A stretch of DNA of 64,000 nt from Roridomyces roridus (lineage: Eukaryota > Basidiomycota > Agaricomycetes > Agaricales > Mycenaceae), in NCBI GenBank assembly GCA_029378245.1, contig JARKIF010000128.1, positions 32,388-96,387 of the forward strand, in the 5' to 3' direction. This document shows positions 1 to 11,737 of the stretch, piece after piece. The translations under genes and the position numbers were made by a program. The notes beneath the pieces are model-generated. The model was given only the letters and a program-made list of their open reading frames with translations. It was not told the DNA's origin and did not search any database. Each line of letters begins with the position of its first letter. Position 1 is the first letter of the stretch.

Positions 1-890
1 AGTTACAAATTCTAATCAAACTTGCCCAAGTTCTTGAAGATCTAGGGGAGCCAGAAGCGGCCCTCGAGAAAGCCAAACAAGCAACAGTGTCATGGCCCTG
101 GATCGAAGCCAAGATGAAAGCAAAATACCGGCTGATTGATTCTCTGATTGTTTCCAGTAATTGTCTTGCTGCGCTTAAACAAGAGACGGAAGCACTAGTC
201 AGCATTCAGGAAGCCATACAATTGTATAATATGCACAAGACTGGCCTGTTACAGCATGCTTCTGCTTTTGATGGGTTCAGAAGTCAACATCTGGGTGCAA
301 AGTGTTTTCGTTCACTATCACTTGTATTGACAAGTCTTGGTAAGCTAGAAGAAGCACTTGAGAGTGTCAAGCAATCCATTGAGGTGTGCAGAGAGCTAGT
401 TTCACTGGCTCCAGTTGAATCACCTTTTCTTGCAACCATTCTCCGAGATCAAGCTTCCATAATGTGGCAATTGGACCTGCGAGAGGAGTGCTTATCATCT
501 TGTGAAGAAGCAGCCAAAATCTTGCGGAAAGTGACAGAGACAGAGATCTACTTCCTCCCAAAGCTCAAGCAGGCATTGATCCAGCTGGAAGGATATCTGA
601 GAGACCATGGCCAAATTACAAGGGCTGAAGCTGTAGCCTCAGAATTGACAGAGGTGCAGAGAAAGATTGAAACAGCACCGCCCGAGCCGGAATTCCTGTT
701 CTATGATTTCAGACAGGATAAGCTGGATTATGAGGCGGAAAAGGACGAGGTGGGATCAGATGGAGAGGACGAGAACGGGTATGAGACCGCGACCGAGGGA
801 TCCAGCGATGAGTATAAGGATGCAACCGAGGAGTTTGAGGATGACTCGTCTGATGACATTCCGGACGATTCAGAGGTCCTTGAGTGGTAA
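1..890 (+). CDS. TPR-repeat protein, 3' part only (gene runs off the left edge)
   Basis: The frame is open from base 3 to the TAA at 888-890, so only the C-terminal half is in the window. The earliest start codon in frame here is a GTG at 87, which is unlikely to be the true start. The visible part holds degenerate TPR helices with repeats of the kind EALVSIQEAIQLY and EALESVKQSIEVCRE. A conserved stretch APPEPEF.FYDFRQDKLDYE follows, then a highly acidic Asp/Glu tail ending LEW. TPR arrays bind proteins; the partner cannot be told from sequence. The gene at 7288-11098 on the other strand is a clear paralogue with the same C-terminal signature, and a third relic lies at about 7045-7190, so this is a locally expanded family. 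Family assignment is good; function is unknown. Confidence 0.8.
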   Translation, partial: LQILIKLAQVLEDLGEPEAALEKAKQATVSWPWIEAKMKAKYRLIDSLIVSSNCLAALKQETEALVSIQEAIQLYNMHKTGLLQHASAFDGFRSQHLGAKCFRSLSLVLTSLGKLEEALESVKQSIEVCRELVSLAPVESPFLATILRDQASIMWQLDLREECLSSCEEAAKILRKVTETEIYFLPKLKQALIQLEGYLRDHGQITRAEAVASELTEVQRKIETAPPEPEFLFYDFRQDKLDYEAEKDEVGSDGEDENGYETATEGSSDEYKDATEEFEDDSSDDIPDDSEVLEW

Positions 891-1286
891 ATTATAGTTG
901 GTATAAATTGTACTGAATATATGAGCACTTTCAATTATTCTTCGTCGGGCAGAGAGGGTGAGGACCCAAATATGTATCAGCGCAAATAAAGAGAGGACTC
1001 GTACCGTGTCCGTGAGTTCCGGTTGGAGTATCTTCTGGGCTTTGTGTATCCGGTATTTTCACATGCAGCCTGTAGGAGCGAGCGACGACAATTTTCGGTC
1101 GTGGAAGTTGGGAAAGAGTGAGAACGACTCGGATCAGAATCAGATCAAACACACCTCACTCTCCGCCACCATCTTCTGAGCTCAACGGCCCAATCCTGTT
1201 TGTTGCGCATGCAAAACCAACTAGAACGCAGATAATCGACGTTGAACCCTTTGTCTAACCCCGAACCTCGAATTCAGCATTTATAA

Positions 1287-2880
1287 ATGCTCTGCGCCCG
1301 GGTAATCTTCAAGCAGAAGCTGAGCCGCGCGTTTGCGCGCCATTTTTCAACGCAATTGCCTCAGAAGGGCGACCAGGGTACTCAAACTCTCCCTCTCTCC
1401 TTCAATATTCTCATCTCTTTCGAATCCAGTCGTGCTTGGAATGTCCGGCGGAATAGACTCTTCCGTCTCCGCCAAACTTCTCGCTGCCCAGGTCAGTCGC
1501 GGTTCCACGCGCCCGCTATCACGCTCTCAACTCCATTGCCTCAGGACTACGATCTTTCCGCCGTCTTCATGCGGAATTGGGACACCCGAGATGAGTACGG
1601 CACGTCGGAAAAAGGGTGCGAATGGGAGAAGGACTGGGAGGATGTCCAAAAAGTATGCAAGGTCTATGATATCCCGTGTCGAATGGTGCGTCCGTCCTTT
1701 CCTGGCTCATACCGAATGCTTACCTTGCAGATTGATCTGTCCAAAGAATATTGGAATCGCGTCTTTGAACCTTCTCTGAGGCAGTGGGAGTACGGGACGA
1801 CGCCGAATCCGGACGTTTGGTGCAATAGGCGAGTTACTCAACGCTCGCAACGCTCGTTTTCCTGATTCTCCTTCAGGGAAATTAAATTCGGAGCCTTGCT
1901 GGAACGACTGCCACACAGCAGCGGTGGAAAACCGCCATGGTTGGCCACGGGTGCGTCCCAATCCCTCCTTCTTACCCTGGCTGATACAGAAAACCAGGCC
2001 ATTATGCCCGGAAGGACTGGTCAGGCTCTCGACCTCGCTTGCTCCGTTCCCTGGATCGAGTAAAGGACCAATCTTACTACCTTTCCTCGATAATGGAGGC
2101 CGGCTTAGCTCGGGCGCTCTTCCCCATCGGCCATCTCACAAAAGCGGAAGTACGGAATATTGCTCAGGAGGGTGGGATACCCGGCTCTGTTCTCGAGCGT
2201 GAAGAGAGTATGGGGATATGCTTCATCGGCGAGAAGAAACGAACCGATTTCAAGGACTTTATCGGTGAGATTTCCGTCCCTGCTGCTCCTCTACTCGGTC
2301 TCAAGTCAAGGCAGCCTCGTACATCACCCCGTCTCCCGGGCCAGTCAAATTGCTATCGACCGGGGCGACGGTCAGCGAGCATAACGGTCTTTGGAACTTT
2401 ACCATCGGCGAAAGAACAAGATTGCTTGGGATGCCAGAGAAGATGTACGTCGTGCGGAAGGACATTCCGTCCAACACCATCTACATCGCTCCTGGAAGGT
2501 AGGTATCCCTCCGTCTTCATTCCTACTTTCTCATGCTCACCCGATTCCAGCGACCCAACACTATACTGCAAGACCGTCCAAGTTCGACAGTTTTCGTGGA
2601 TATGGGCAGACACCCCGCCTGCGGGTATCACCACCGACCACGGCCTTCGACTATCTGCCCAGATTCGACATCGCATGCGTGGCGTCCCTTGTACCGTCAA
2701 AATGTCAGCCCACATTTCCTTCCACTTCATACTCTTCTCTGACGGGAGACCAGGGATGACAGCTTCAGCGTCCAAATCACCTTTGACGAACCTCTCAAAG
2801 GCGTAGCACTCGGCCAGGTCGCTGCCATCTGGGACGACAACTGGTGTTTGGGATGTGGGGTAATCACAGAGGTAGAATAG
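1287..2880 (+). CDS. Mitochondrial tRNA-specific 2-thiouridylase (MnmA/MTU1/SLM3 family)
   Basis: This enzyme adds sulfur at the 2 position of the wobble uridine (U34) of mitochondrial tRNAs for Lys, Glu and Gln. I read nine exons: 1287-1377, 1430-1491, 1545-1685, 1731-1828, 1877-1950, 1998-2264, 2306-2498, 2551-2703 and 2754-2880. They sum to 1206 nt, or 401 residues. Visible motifs are the PP-loop LGMSGGIDSS near residue 35, the first catalytic Cys in TPNPDVWCNR, the WLATGHYAR stretch, and the second catalytic Cys in ESMGICFIGE. The C-terminal half carries the YxxGQ-like element NGLWNFTIGER. The first 25 residues are basic and hydroxylated, as expected for a mitochondrial presequence. Intron 4 (1829-1876) uses a GC donor (GCGAGT), and intron 6 is short at 41 nt. 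The gene ends 73 bp from the convergent acyltransferase gene. Confidence 0.93.
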
Positions 2881-2953
2881 ATGGGTAGACATGTTCACAA
2901 ACCATTACATCCAGATAGTGTACCTCTACTCCCACATAATACATTCCAGTGGC

Positions 2954-5283
2954 TTAACCACTCGACGGCGACACAGGCGACATAAGCTCCCCATCCGTGT
3001 CAATGTCGCTCGACAGCGCCGCCCAATCCCCCTCACTACTTTTCCTCACATCCCGCATAAGTGGGATCTTGCCCCCCCGGTCCTTCAAAAACGCAATAAC
3101 CTCCCTCGCCTCACGCCACCCCTGCTCCTCCTGCATCACCGAACCACCATCAACGCCCAGCGTCTCCACCGAAACAGAAACGTCCACACCACCATATTGA
3201 CGCGCAAGATTCACGCTCGCCTTGAGCTTCTTCAACCCCCCATCCTGCGCCCTCAACTGCTCAAAAAACTCGGCAAGCGCACGTACAGCCTCCCCGCGCG
3301 CTCTCAGCACATGACGCATGATTCGCCTTGAGGGCGGACGGCGTTTAGGACGTGCCTGGACCGGAGGCTCTTCCTGAGACGGAGGCCCGAGCTCGGGAAG
3401 CAGAGCCGAGGGGAGGACTGCAGGCAGTGGTTTGGGCGTTCCGGGTGTAGACGAAGGCGCTGAAGACGGCTTGCTGATAAAGTCGCTTTCTTTGGGGAAG
3501 ACGGGGGTGGTGTAGGGTGTGAGGGCAGCGATGGGGAATTCCCAGGCTTTCGGGGCCCAAACGCCCATGATGACCCGCCAGGTTGCGAGGAGGCGTTTTG
3601 CTCTGCAGAAAAGGTCAATAGGGCGAAAGGCGGGTGCTAACGAGAACGTACTGCTCGTAGGTATCTGTCGGAGGCAATTAGCATGAATACCCAAGTCTCG
3701 ATAAAGCGACACTAACCATTAATCATGGAATCATGATACCTCGCAAAGAGCCAGAGCGTCGCCACCGCCAACAACGCACCCGCCCTCGTATACATGAACA
3801 GCGACCACAAAAAGAAGAACGCGGTCGGGTACACGAGCAACATCGACAAAAGCCCAAAGACGAGCTTATTCTGCGCCTGCGTCTCTTCTTCGTCCTGGGC
3901 CAGACGCGCACCGAAGCGGGCCATGATGTACATGGGCAAGTACATCAACAGCGGGATGGCGAAGAACGGCAGCCGGACGACGGTGTAGAACGTATCGCGT
4001 AGGAGAATCAAGACCGTATATAGGCGGCTCGGAAGCGGCGTGGGGGTATTGGGGTCGAGCGTACGGGGAAGCGGGAGGTTGGAGAGCACCGAGTTGGTGA
4101 GATGCGTGGACTGCAGGAGCGAGTAGTATTCCAAAAGATGGCGCTTCACGGACTGGAAGTTTGGTGTCGGATTTGGCGTGGAAAAGATATCGACGAGACT
4201 AGGGAACTGTTAGCTGCAGCGAACGAGTGGACGGACTAGACGACGAACGTTTGCGAGATGGGGACGAATTCATCGAGATTGATCGACCTGTCGCCTTCCC
4301 ACATGATATCGCGAGCCATACGGGCGGCGTATAGAGTGTCCCAATCAGGGCCGTTGATGGTCGAGGAAACGAGAGTAGCCTCGATAGCTTTTGTGAGACG
4401 CTTAACAGCGGCTCTCGGTTCGCCCTCCACCTCGGAGCAGAACTGCTCAAAGTATGGGTCCATCGTAATCGGGCGCCCGAATCTATTGGATGTAAGCGGA
4501 GTCCAGACAGAGAAAATCGGAGGACCCACTCCACAACGACCTGCAAAACAATCAGACTGGAATATTACACACACGAAGCAGAGACTCACATTACTCCGAT
4601 ACTTGGTCTTATTCGTATACACAATCGCAGCAGGGACGATAACCACCGGCTTCTGGCTCTTCTCCGGGTTCGCCTGAATCCACTTGGTGTACTCCAACGC
4701 CGCCCACGCAGCACCGTCCTTGACCTGCATAATACGTGGCTCGGTGTAGCTCGTGCCTTCAGGAAATAGCGCGACGGCGTAGCCCTTTTGCAGTGCCTCG
4801 AACGTGCCTTTGAATAAGATACGCCGGTCTTTGGACTTGCGGTCGACGGGGATGTTCCCAGAGGAGTACAGGATGTAGCTGACGAGCGGGTTGGCAAATA
4901 GGGAGGCTGTCTATTCGATGAGACATGTGGGCGGTAGAGATGTGGCCGCTACGCACCTTTACTCCAGTAATTCAATATCCTGCCATACGGAAACGTATAC
5001 GCTGGCAAGTCATCAGCCCTCAACCCCAATTCAGCCCTCGGATTACGCACATAGCATTATAGGATCCACCATCATATTATGGTGCGTCGAGGTCCTGTCC
5101 GACATCGTAAGCATACGCGTCCACCGACTGCACACGACCAAGCCACGTTTACACGATGATGGGCCCGTCCTTCGGGACATGTTCTCCGCCAATGATATGC
5201 ACTTCAGTGAAGAATGAGGCTGCTGCTGCACTAGACATCCAGCGCAGGGCGCGGTGAGCGAGTTGGAGCTCGCCGGAAGCCAT
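2954..5283 (-). CDS. Glycerol-3-phosphate O-acyltransferase, SCT1/GPT2 type
   Basis: The enzyme acylates glycerol-3-phosphate (and possibly dihydroxyacetone phosphate) in the ER, the first step of phospholipid and triacylglycerol synthesis. The start is the ATG at 5283 (MASGELQLAHRALRW). The PlsC core is visible: THHNMMVDP (the HX4D site), then the family blocks ASLFANP, SSGNIPVDR, VALFPEGTSYTEPRIMQVK and VIVPAAIVYTNK. After a polar region with MDPYFEQF come long hydrophobic segments (VRLPFFAIPLLMYLPMYIM and others), then LATWRVIMGVWAPK and a Pro/Ser/Glu-rich tail. Exons run 5283-5153, 5094-5051, 5001-4957, 4906-4590 (or 4595), 4540 to about 4245, 4206-3717, 3664-3652 and 3602-2954. The exon 4/5 junction is odd: the homology-preferred splice is one base out of frame, while a GTAATG donor 5 nt upstream restores a 659-residue frame. 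See findings. Confidence 0.88.
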
Positions 5284-5510
5284 GTTGTCTTGCCGGGCGA
5301 AGTGAGAGTTGAATCCGAGTTGTGGGGGGAGGCCGTTCCCTGACGCGACGAATGGGAGGTCGGGAGAGTAGAAGGGGCCGAGGAGAGGGCGAGGATGAGT
5401 GGTGGTGGATATCGAAAAAGCCAAGCTCGTGATGCCGTGATCTAGGAACCGAAAACGGTCCCTCGAGAAAGACTATACATTCAAAACATCTACAGAGTAC
5501 AATTCACATT

Positions 5511-6873
5511 CTAAAAGTCCAAACGCAATCCCCGCGTCCACGCCTTGGCCTCCTCCTCGTCCTCAAACTCGGCAAAGAAATAATTCAGAATGCCCGCAAG
5601 TCGCAGCCCAGCCTGGGCAAGCAGCTTCTCGACGATCCACTCCTTGGCGATGACACCAGAGTACTCTGGCGTGTCGAGCTCGAGGTAAGGGCCACCTTCA
5701 GCCTTGACACCACCGACGAATCGGCCTGCCTTGTCCACCATCGCGAGCTCGTCAGCGATAGAGTGAGAGTGGTGGTGCGAGGACGCAGAAGCACCGTCGA
5801 GACGCGTAGTATTGTACGGCGGCTCGTCGAGTGCTTTGGGCCACACGATCTTGCAGTTGAGTGCGTGGATAGGCTGAGCCCAGTGGTACGGGCAGATAAG
5901 ATCGTCATCCGTGTCGTCAGCAGCACCCATAGCCAAAGCGACTCGGTTCCACACAATCAGCGCTTGTTCCCAAAGGCTACCGAGCGAAGTGGGGAACATG
6001 AGCGGGGCACGGGCGGGCGCGGGACATTCGAGCCACTGCGGAATCTCATTCTGCCACTTGCCCAGCACGCCCTCCCACATGATCATACGGACGTAAGAGT
6101 CGTAGATCGTCCCTCGCAGCGCAAACTCGATCTTTTCAGACGGGAGAGGCCTGTTGTACTTGTACGGCACAGAGCGAAGCGCCTTTGCAATGAGGAGACC
6201 GTCCCAGAGCGAATGTAAGTCTATTCGGAGTTAGCACAAGTCAGGAAGAAAAGGGACGCGTAACGTACTCGTCTGTCGCCCATTGAACAGCACCTTGTCC
6301 GAATTGCCCCCACGGTCGCGCCCAGTGAGATGGAGCGGCATATGCAAGTCGCCCATGAAATGAATGAGGAACTTGAGCGCCTCATTGGCCAGCTCAGACT
6401 GAACCGCCGAAGCCCTCCCCTGCTTGGAGTAATACACCACATCCTCGAGTATATTGGTGACATTGCGAATCCCGCCAAGGACATTGCCACCCTGTTTCCC
6501 CGCCCAGCCTCGATTACCAGGGAACGCGCACGTTTGTGATGGATAGTCGTCTAGGGCGCCGACGTAGTGCAGGGCCGCAGACCAGCGCATCTTGTAGCGT
6601 AGCTTATCTGCCCACGTCGACGGGGGTGCCAGGTGGCATTGCGGTTCGTTGGGATTCTTGGACGTGTAGTTGAGAACCTCACACATGGTCGGCATGACGC
6701 TGGGGTGGAGATGAATCTGCGCGATAGTCGCTGCGATTTCATGGCCTAGAGAAAAAGTGAGAACGATAGAGGGCCGTGCTGGACGACGACAAACCCGCTG
6801 CGCCCCAAGCAACGGCGCTGGTAGTGCATCCAGCGATAACCACGGCAACGGCGGTAAAGAGTCTAGGTAACAT
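5511..6873 (-). CDS. Secreted S1/P1-type zinc nuclease
   Basis: Single-strand-specific nucleases of this family are secreted, use three zinc ions and cut ssDNA/RNA and 3'-mononucleotides. Three exons (6873-6795, 6745-6269, 6220-5511) give 1266 nt, or 421 residues. The protein starts with a hydrophobic signal (MLPRLFTAVAVVIAGCTTSA). The mature N terminus would be the conserved Trp of AWGAAGHEIAATIA, whose Trp and His ligate zinc. Further zinc-site blocks follow in order: ALHYV, FLIHFMGDLHMPLHL, RGGN and NLHSLWDG. The C-terminal part holds LICPYHWAQPIHALNC and a potential N-glycosylation site in YNTTRLDG. Minus-strand TATTTAA lies about 40 bp upstream of the start. It lies 227 bp from the start of the acyltransferase gene in the same direction. 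Confidence 0.93.
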
Positions 6874-7287
6874 GGCGGTAAAGTTTGAAGCCTCTGGGCT
6901 TGTGCGAGCCTTAAATAGGCTCTAGAGAGACAAGGATGCGCGGAGTACAAAGGGAGGAGAACAAAAGCGGCTAATGTGGGCCATCAACGGAACTAACAGC
7001 TTTCTTTAGACCACCATCTCGGATGCGATGAAGACCTGGAATAATTCGAACTCATACAAGTACAGTGCAACTGATACCGACTACAACTCATCCACGACCT
7101 CCTGAATCACGCGGTCCACCCCGATTTAAATTCTTCCTCGCCTGGTCGTAATCCAGCTTCTCCTGTCTGAAAACATTCTACCATCTTGCCACCGTTCACG
7201 TTCAAGGCTCAAAGCAGGAAGTGATGATTCAAACAAGAATTGTCATAGATAAGTACAGTGCCATCTATACCGACTACAATTTACCAC
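6874..7287. other. Gene-poor stretch holding a TPR-gene relic
   Basis: Between the nuclease promoter and the TPR paralogue. Apart from the relic at about 7045-7190, no reading frame or RNA gene is recognisable. Confidence 0.5.
7045..7190 (-). pseudogene. Relic of a TPR-family C-terminal end
   Basis: Read on the minus strand, this stretch carries the family signature coding for FRQEKLDY (compare FRQDKLDYE in the gene ending at 890). It then has a degenerate acidic tail and the same 3' trailer (GAGTTGTAGTCGGTAT followed by GCACTGTACTT) that follows the stop region of the 7288-11098 gene. It has no long open frame. It looks like a decayed third copy of the C-terminus, directly downstream of the second copy. 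Confidence 0.6.
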
Positions 7288-10200
7288 TCAAGAACTTGTG
7301 AAATCCGTAAGGTCATCGTCATTGCCGAATGCCTCGGGCACATCTTCATACTCATCCTCGGCCGCCGTCTCATAATCCGATGCCACCTCATCCTCTTCTG
7401 GTTCATGATCCAAACTTGTGTCCTTTCTGAAATCATAGACCAAGAATTCCGGCTCAGGCGGTGCTGCGGCAATCTTCCTCTGCACCTCTATCAATTTTTT
7501 GGCTACAGCTTTAGCCCTTGCAACATCCCCATGGTCTTTCAGATATCCTTCTAGCTCTATCAAAACCCTCTCCAGGTCTTGAAGCAAGTAAGGCTCTGTC
7601 TCTGACACTTTCCGCCAGATTCCCGCTGCTTCTTCCAAGGCTGCCAAGCACTCCACCCGATTGTCTAATTGCCACATTATCAAGGCTTGATCTCTGAGAA
7701 TAGTGGCAAGTAAGGGTGAGTCGACTGGAGCCAGCGAGACCTGCTCTCTGCACAACTCAATTGCTTGGTTGGCCTTTTCCAGTGCTTCTTCAAGCTTTCC
7801 TGCAGTTACCAACCTGAGTGAGAGCGAATGGAAACATCTTGCACCCAGTTTTTGACTTCTAAACCCATAAAGTTGAAAGAAACATCTTGCAAAGCCTGTC
7901 TTGTTCCGATCGTACATCTGTTCTGCCTCCTGAAGGGCACATAGGGCTTCTGTATTTTGGTGAAGCCCAGCAAGACAATCTCCAAAAACAATGAGAGAGT
8001 CAATGTGTATGTAGGTTCTGACATTGATGGATTGTGCTTCAGCAGGCTGGCGGCCTAATATGATTGCTTGTTCAGCTAACTTCAGGGCCCTTCTGGGTTG
8101 ATCAAGGCATTTTAGAATGTTGGCAAGTTGAATCATGATGAGTTTTATGTGATTTCCATGGGTGCTTGGTATTCTCAATTGGGATAGATATGTGTCAACA
8201 CCTAGGGCTAAGTCGGGTTCTAGTCGGCAACGAACGAGGCGACCGAGCGAAGAGCAGCAGACGAGACTCAAGAGGTAGAGCAAGCCGTAGGGAGAATAGA
8301 CTAGATTCGTCTACAGTACTGAGACTGTAGACGGGTATATATACTACATGATCGAATTAGGTACGAGGGGTAGGGGGTAGGAGCAGGGGCGATCGCGACA
8401 AGTAGGGGTGTAAATGCAGGGGAGAGTGGAGTACCAAGCAGGGGTTGAGACAAGACCCGGCCGATCAGTGATGATCACTGATTAGAGTATTGATGGTTGA
8501 TGGTTGATCGGGTTACAACCCGTCGGGTTGTGGCCTGGGGTCATATCATGACAATATGCCAGTGCTTCCATATTTCTTGATCTCCGTTGGAGAATCCATA
8601 TGTCAGTTAACCAACTGGCATGGAAAGTTATCTCGTAAACTGGACCCATATCATAAAGAATGTGAGTGCGCAGGAATTGTGCATCATGGTCTTTCCCGTG
8701 GTAGGCTGCCCCAAGTTGTTCAATGAATTTATCAGTCTTCGTCAAGGCATTGACAAGTGATCCAGCAAACCAGAAACACCAATATGCCCAAAGGTTGAGC
8801 AGTGACAGCGAAGTCACCTTGATGAGAATTGATTCCATCAGGTTCAAGAGAATTTTATGTTCAGATAGTGGAACAGCCAGAAAAACTGAATCCCGGATCC
8901 TGCCTAGCACATCCAAGTATAGGCTGTCTGAACACACATTTGAATCAGCCATTAAGGAGGATACAGTGCGGCACAGTGCAGCTACAGCATCATGAGAGCC
9001 TAGATGGAAGACATCCTGAATCAGAAGATGGGTGTAAATTCTGGGCGATGTATCCAGATAGATGTGAATGACTTCTTCAACACCCAGGCCCTCACATAAA
9101 TTAAGTTGGTTGCCAGCAAGCAATGATAGGGCAGGAACTTTGACCCTCGTCATTTCATTAGGCTCCAAGAATGTCCGCAAATTCTTCATGCCAAAGGTAT
9201 CAGTGTCTGGTTGGGTTAGATGAAGATAGGCCCAGACAAGATAGAGGAATTGGACAGAAAAATGGTTTGGGTACAAGTGTACAAGGTCACAGAATAAAAT
9301 GATAGTGTCTGCAAGCATCGAAAGTGAGAGTCCATCAGCTTCTGCAAGATTGCATATCTGATGTATAAATCCATCAATGGATTCACCATTTGGTTTCAAT
9401 GCATGTCCTAAGGGATGTAGTGCCAGTACAATATTGAAACCCTTCGTCGTGGCTTCAAAAGCTTCAATGTGCCGATTGCCTGAGGCAAGGGCACGTCCCA
9501 GGATTACCAAACTGTCAAATGATATCTGTGCCACAAACTCTTCAGTAGTCGACTTTTCTATCTGTGTGGCCGGCACATTCAAAGTGAGTTGCTCCATGAG
9601 TGGCTGGGATAGAGAGACAGCCTCTTGAGCAATGGCTATTGCCTCAGATAGCCGATCAGTCTGGTTGAGCTTGAGGAGACTGTCACTGAGAATATGGGCA
9701 ACCCTTGCAGCACAGATGGTAGATGCACACTCCTCACGACTCGGATATGTGTTCTGGTAATCTGATTGCAAAGATTTCCGTGTTTGCAACACTTGTTCAC
9801 TGGTCTGAAGAGAAAGAGCATAATTTCCCTGGTTGTGATGATGGGCAGTCAAATTACACTGCATATGGACTATCCAAGGTTGGATTTGTGCAGCCCAGCC
9901 AAGCCCATCCATGTGGTTGAGCATCTGAATGGCCCAGTTATACCAAGATATGGCCTCTGAACTGCTGCCTAAGTTGCCTAGGTCTACACCAAGAGAAAAG
10001 TTGATGTCTGTCCATTGGAGTTTGAATTGGGCAGGGTTATTGCACAAGATAGTCATTCTGAGGATATCGTACAGCACATTTTTGGATGGAGTGGGCAGTA
10101 CAAAATGTGGTTGACCCATACTTGGGATATCCTTTGACTTTCTTGGGCTCAGCTTGCCACTGACAACTGCCACACGGAGGTGATCAATAAGGTGCATTAC

Positions 10201-11098
10201 TGAGACTGAAAGATATTGGGACTCTAGAGTTGCATGCCCTGTATCCTAAGGAAAAATGTCAGTTCAAAATATTAAACAAGACACAAATGACTTGCAGCCG
10301 ATATGATATCCATTGTTTGGTTCATAATATCTTGCCCCAACTTCTCCTCACAAAGGACACGGGCCATCATGCCTTCAATGCGCTGTAGCCGAACTTGATT
10401 TTCAGTGTGGTTCACCACAACTGTCTGTTCAATGCGAACAGTGGTGTTCACTGCGGTGAAAGCCATTTCTTCAACATGATCAGTTGTCCTCTCAATTTCT
10501 GCAGTCCTTTGCTCATTCCGAGCAGTCGAGTATGCCTGCTGATAGTGAGCATCCAGCACCTTTAGGATTTGAGCGGTGAGCCACTGACTATGAATTTCAT
10601 GTAAGAGCTCATGACATGCTCCTTCAAATGCCAGATCTTGTTTTCCATTTTGTTTCGCATTCTCCACATCTTGTACTGGGACCTTAGAGCCCGTAGTCCA
10701 TGATCCTCTTGTTTGATAATGGTATCTTCGCACACCCGAAGAACATGTAACATCTCCCTGTGATAAACCTTAGTACTCTCAAAACACAGAGATCAGATGG
10801 CAATACTTACGCCTTCAACTCTCCTAAAGCAGCCAGTAGTGCTGGAGCCATGTATTCATCTTCACATCCTCGGACAAGGTTGGCAATATCAGCCAGAGAC
10901 CGACGGATCTCATTTATGAGGTCACGGAGCTGTCGTCGATTCTCGGACACCTACTTCCAGATCAGCCACCATCCATGAAGATAAAATATAAATCCAGACC
11001 TTTTCTATGGAGTCCATGATACTCTGGCCAACTTCAATGAGGTCCTTGATGAAGGTAGCCAGCGTGATGACTGTTGTGGTAACTGTGATTGGATCCAT
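7288..11098 (-). pseudogene. TPR-repeat protein paralogue, interrupted (probable pseudogene)
   Basis: The N terminus starts at the ATG at 11098 (MDPITVTTTVITLATFIKDL), with short introns after the first two exons. A helical region ending near 10272 follows, then a 10197-8482 block rich in TPR-like helices (ISWYNWAIQML, LSEAIAIAQEAVSL). A second open block 8283-7288 has TPRs and the tail APPEPEFLVYDFRKD plus acidic residues. Three defects are visible. The frame changes near 10560, where one frame stops at SGSPLKS and the next starts at VLDAHYQQAYS. A roughly 300 bp insertion splits the two TPR blocks. The last codons are shifted relative to the paralogue, ending FTSS instead of EVLEW. The split separates GHNP from DLALGVDTYLSQL, which join naturally into one TPR. 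One defect could be an undetected intron, but the insertion is hard to explain that way. Confidence 0.65.
8220..8521. mobile_element. Insertion of about 302 bp, solo-LTR-like or MITE-like, inside the TPR gene
   Basis: The insert is flanked by an 8 bp direct repeat GTCGGGTT at 8212-8219 and 8522-8529, consistent with a target-site duplication. It contains TATATATA, several GGGG-rich tracts, a palindromic GATCAGTGATGATCACTGATT and short repeats of TGATGGT. It has no coding potential and breaks a TPR repeat. I see no clear inverted termini, so an LTR remnant is the first guess; a non-autonomous DNA element is the alternative. Confidence 0.55.
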
Positions 11099-11737
11099 AA
11101 TCGAGCTCAAGGATAACGGAGGTGGGGGAAGAGAGCAGGGAGTCTGGGAAACAACAACTTGATATATGTATTCGAGGCGGCAGTGCCACAGCCACGAGTC
11201 TTCCATCAGAAAGTCTCTCGAGTGACTTATAATTGAAACCGGACTCCCAGGACGCCACCGCACGGCAGGGCTGTTAAAGTGCCCACAATCAAACAGCTTG
11301 ACCGGTGAAGCACCCGGCGCCCCGATGTGAGGCAGTCGATTATACAGCATTGCGCAACTGGGTCACGGTTTACCGACGGGAAAGCAAGCCTTGCCAAGGA
11401 TGAGGATGTCGAATCAAGACCAGGCGGCCGGAGTCAAATCAACTATCCGAGCAGAGGGGGGAGGTCCCGAAGACGAAAGTGCACCGCAAAGTCCATTTGC
11501 AGAATACAGCAGTGTATAATCAACGTGACGGGCTGGCAGGTAATCGAATCCAAGAGCTGTGTGGCATGCCGACGCGGCTACCTCGGAGGTAAAGCACGGA
11601 AAAGTCCATTTCGAGACAAGTACAGCAGTGTCCAATTAACGCCGGCTTGCAAGGAGTGGAATCGGCGTCAACAGGCAAGGGCGCGGAAGATGAGAACGCA
11701 CCAGAACTAACTTACACCCCTCCAAACGCCCGGATTC
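11099..11737. other. Intergenic, upstream of the TPR gene and downstream of AP-2 sigma
   Basis: Holds the promoter side of the TPR gene. Only short out-of-context frames are present and nothing else is recognised. Confidence 0.5.
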
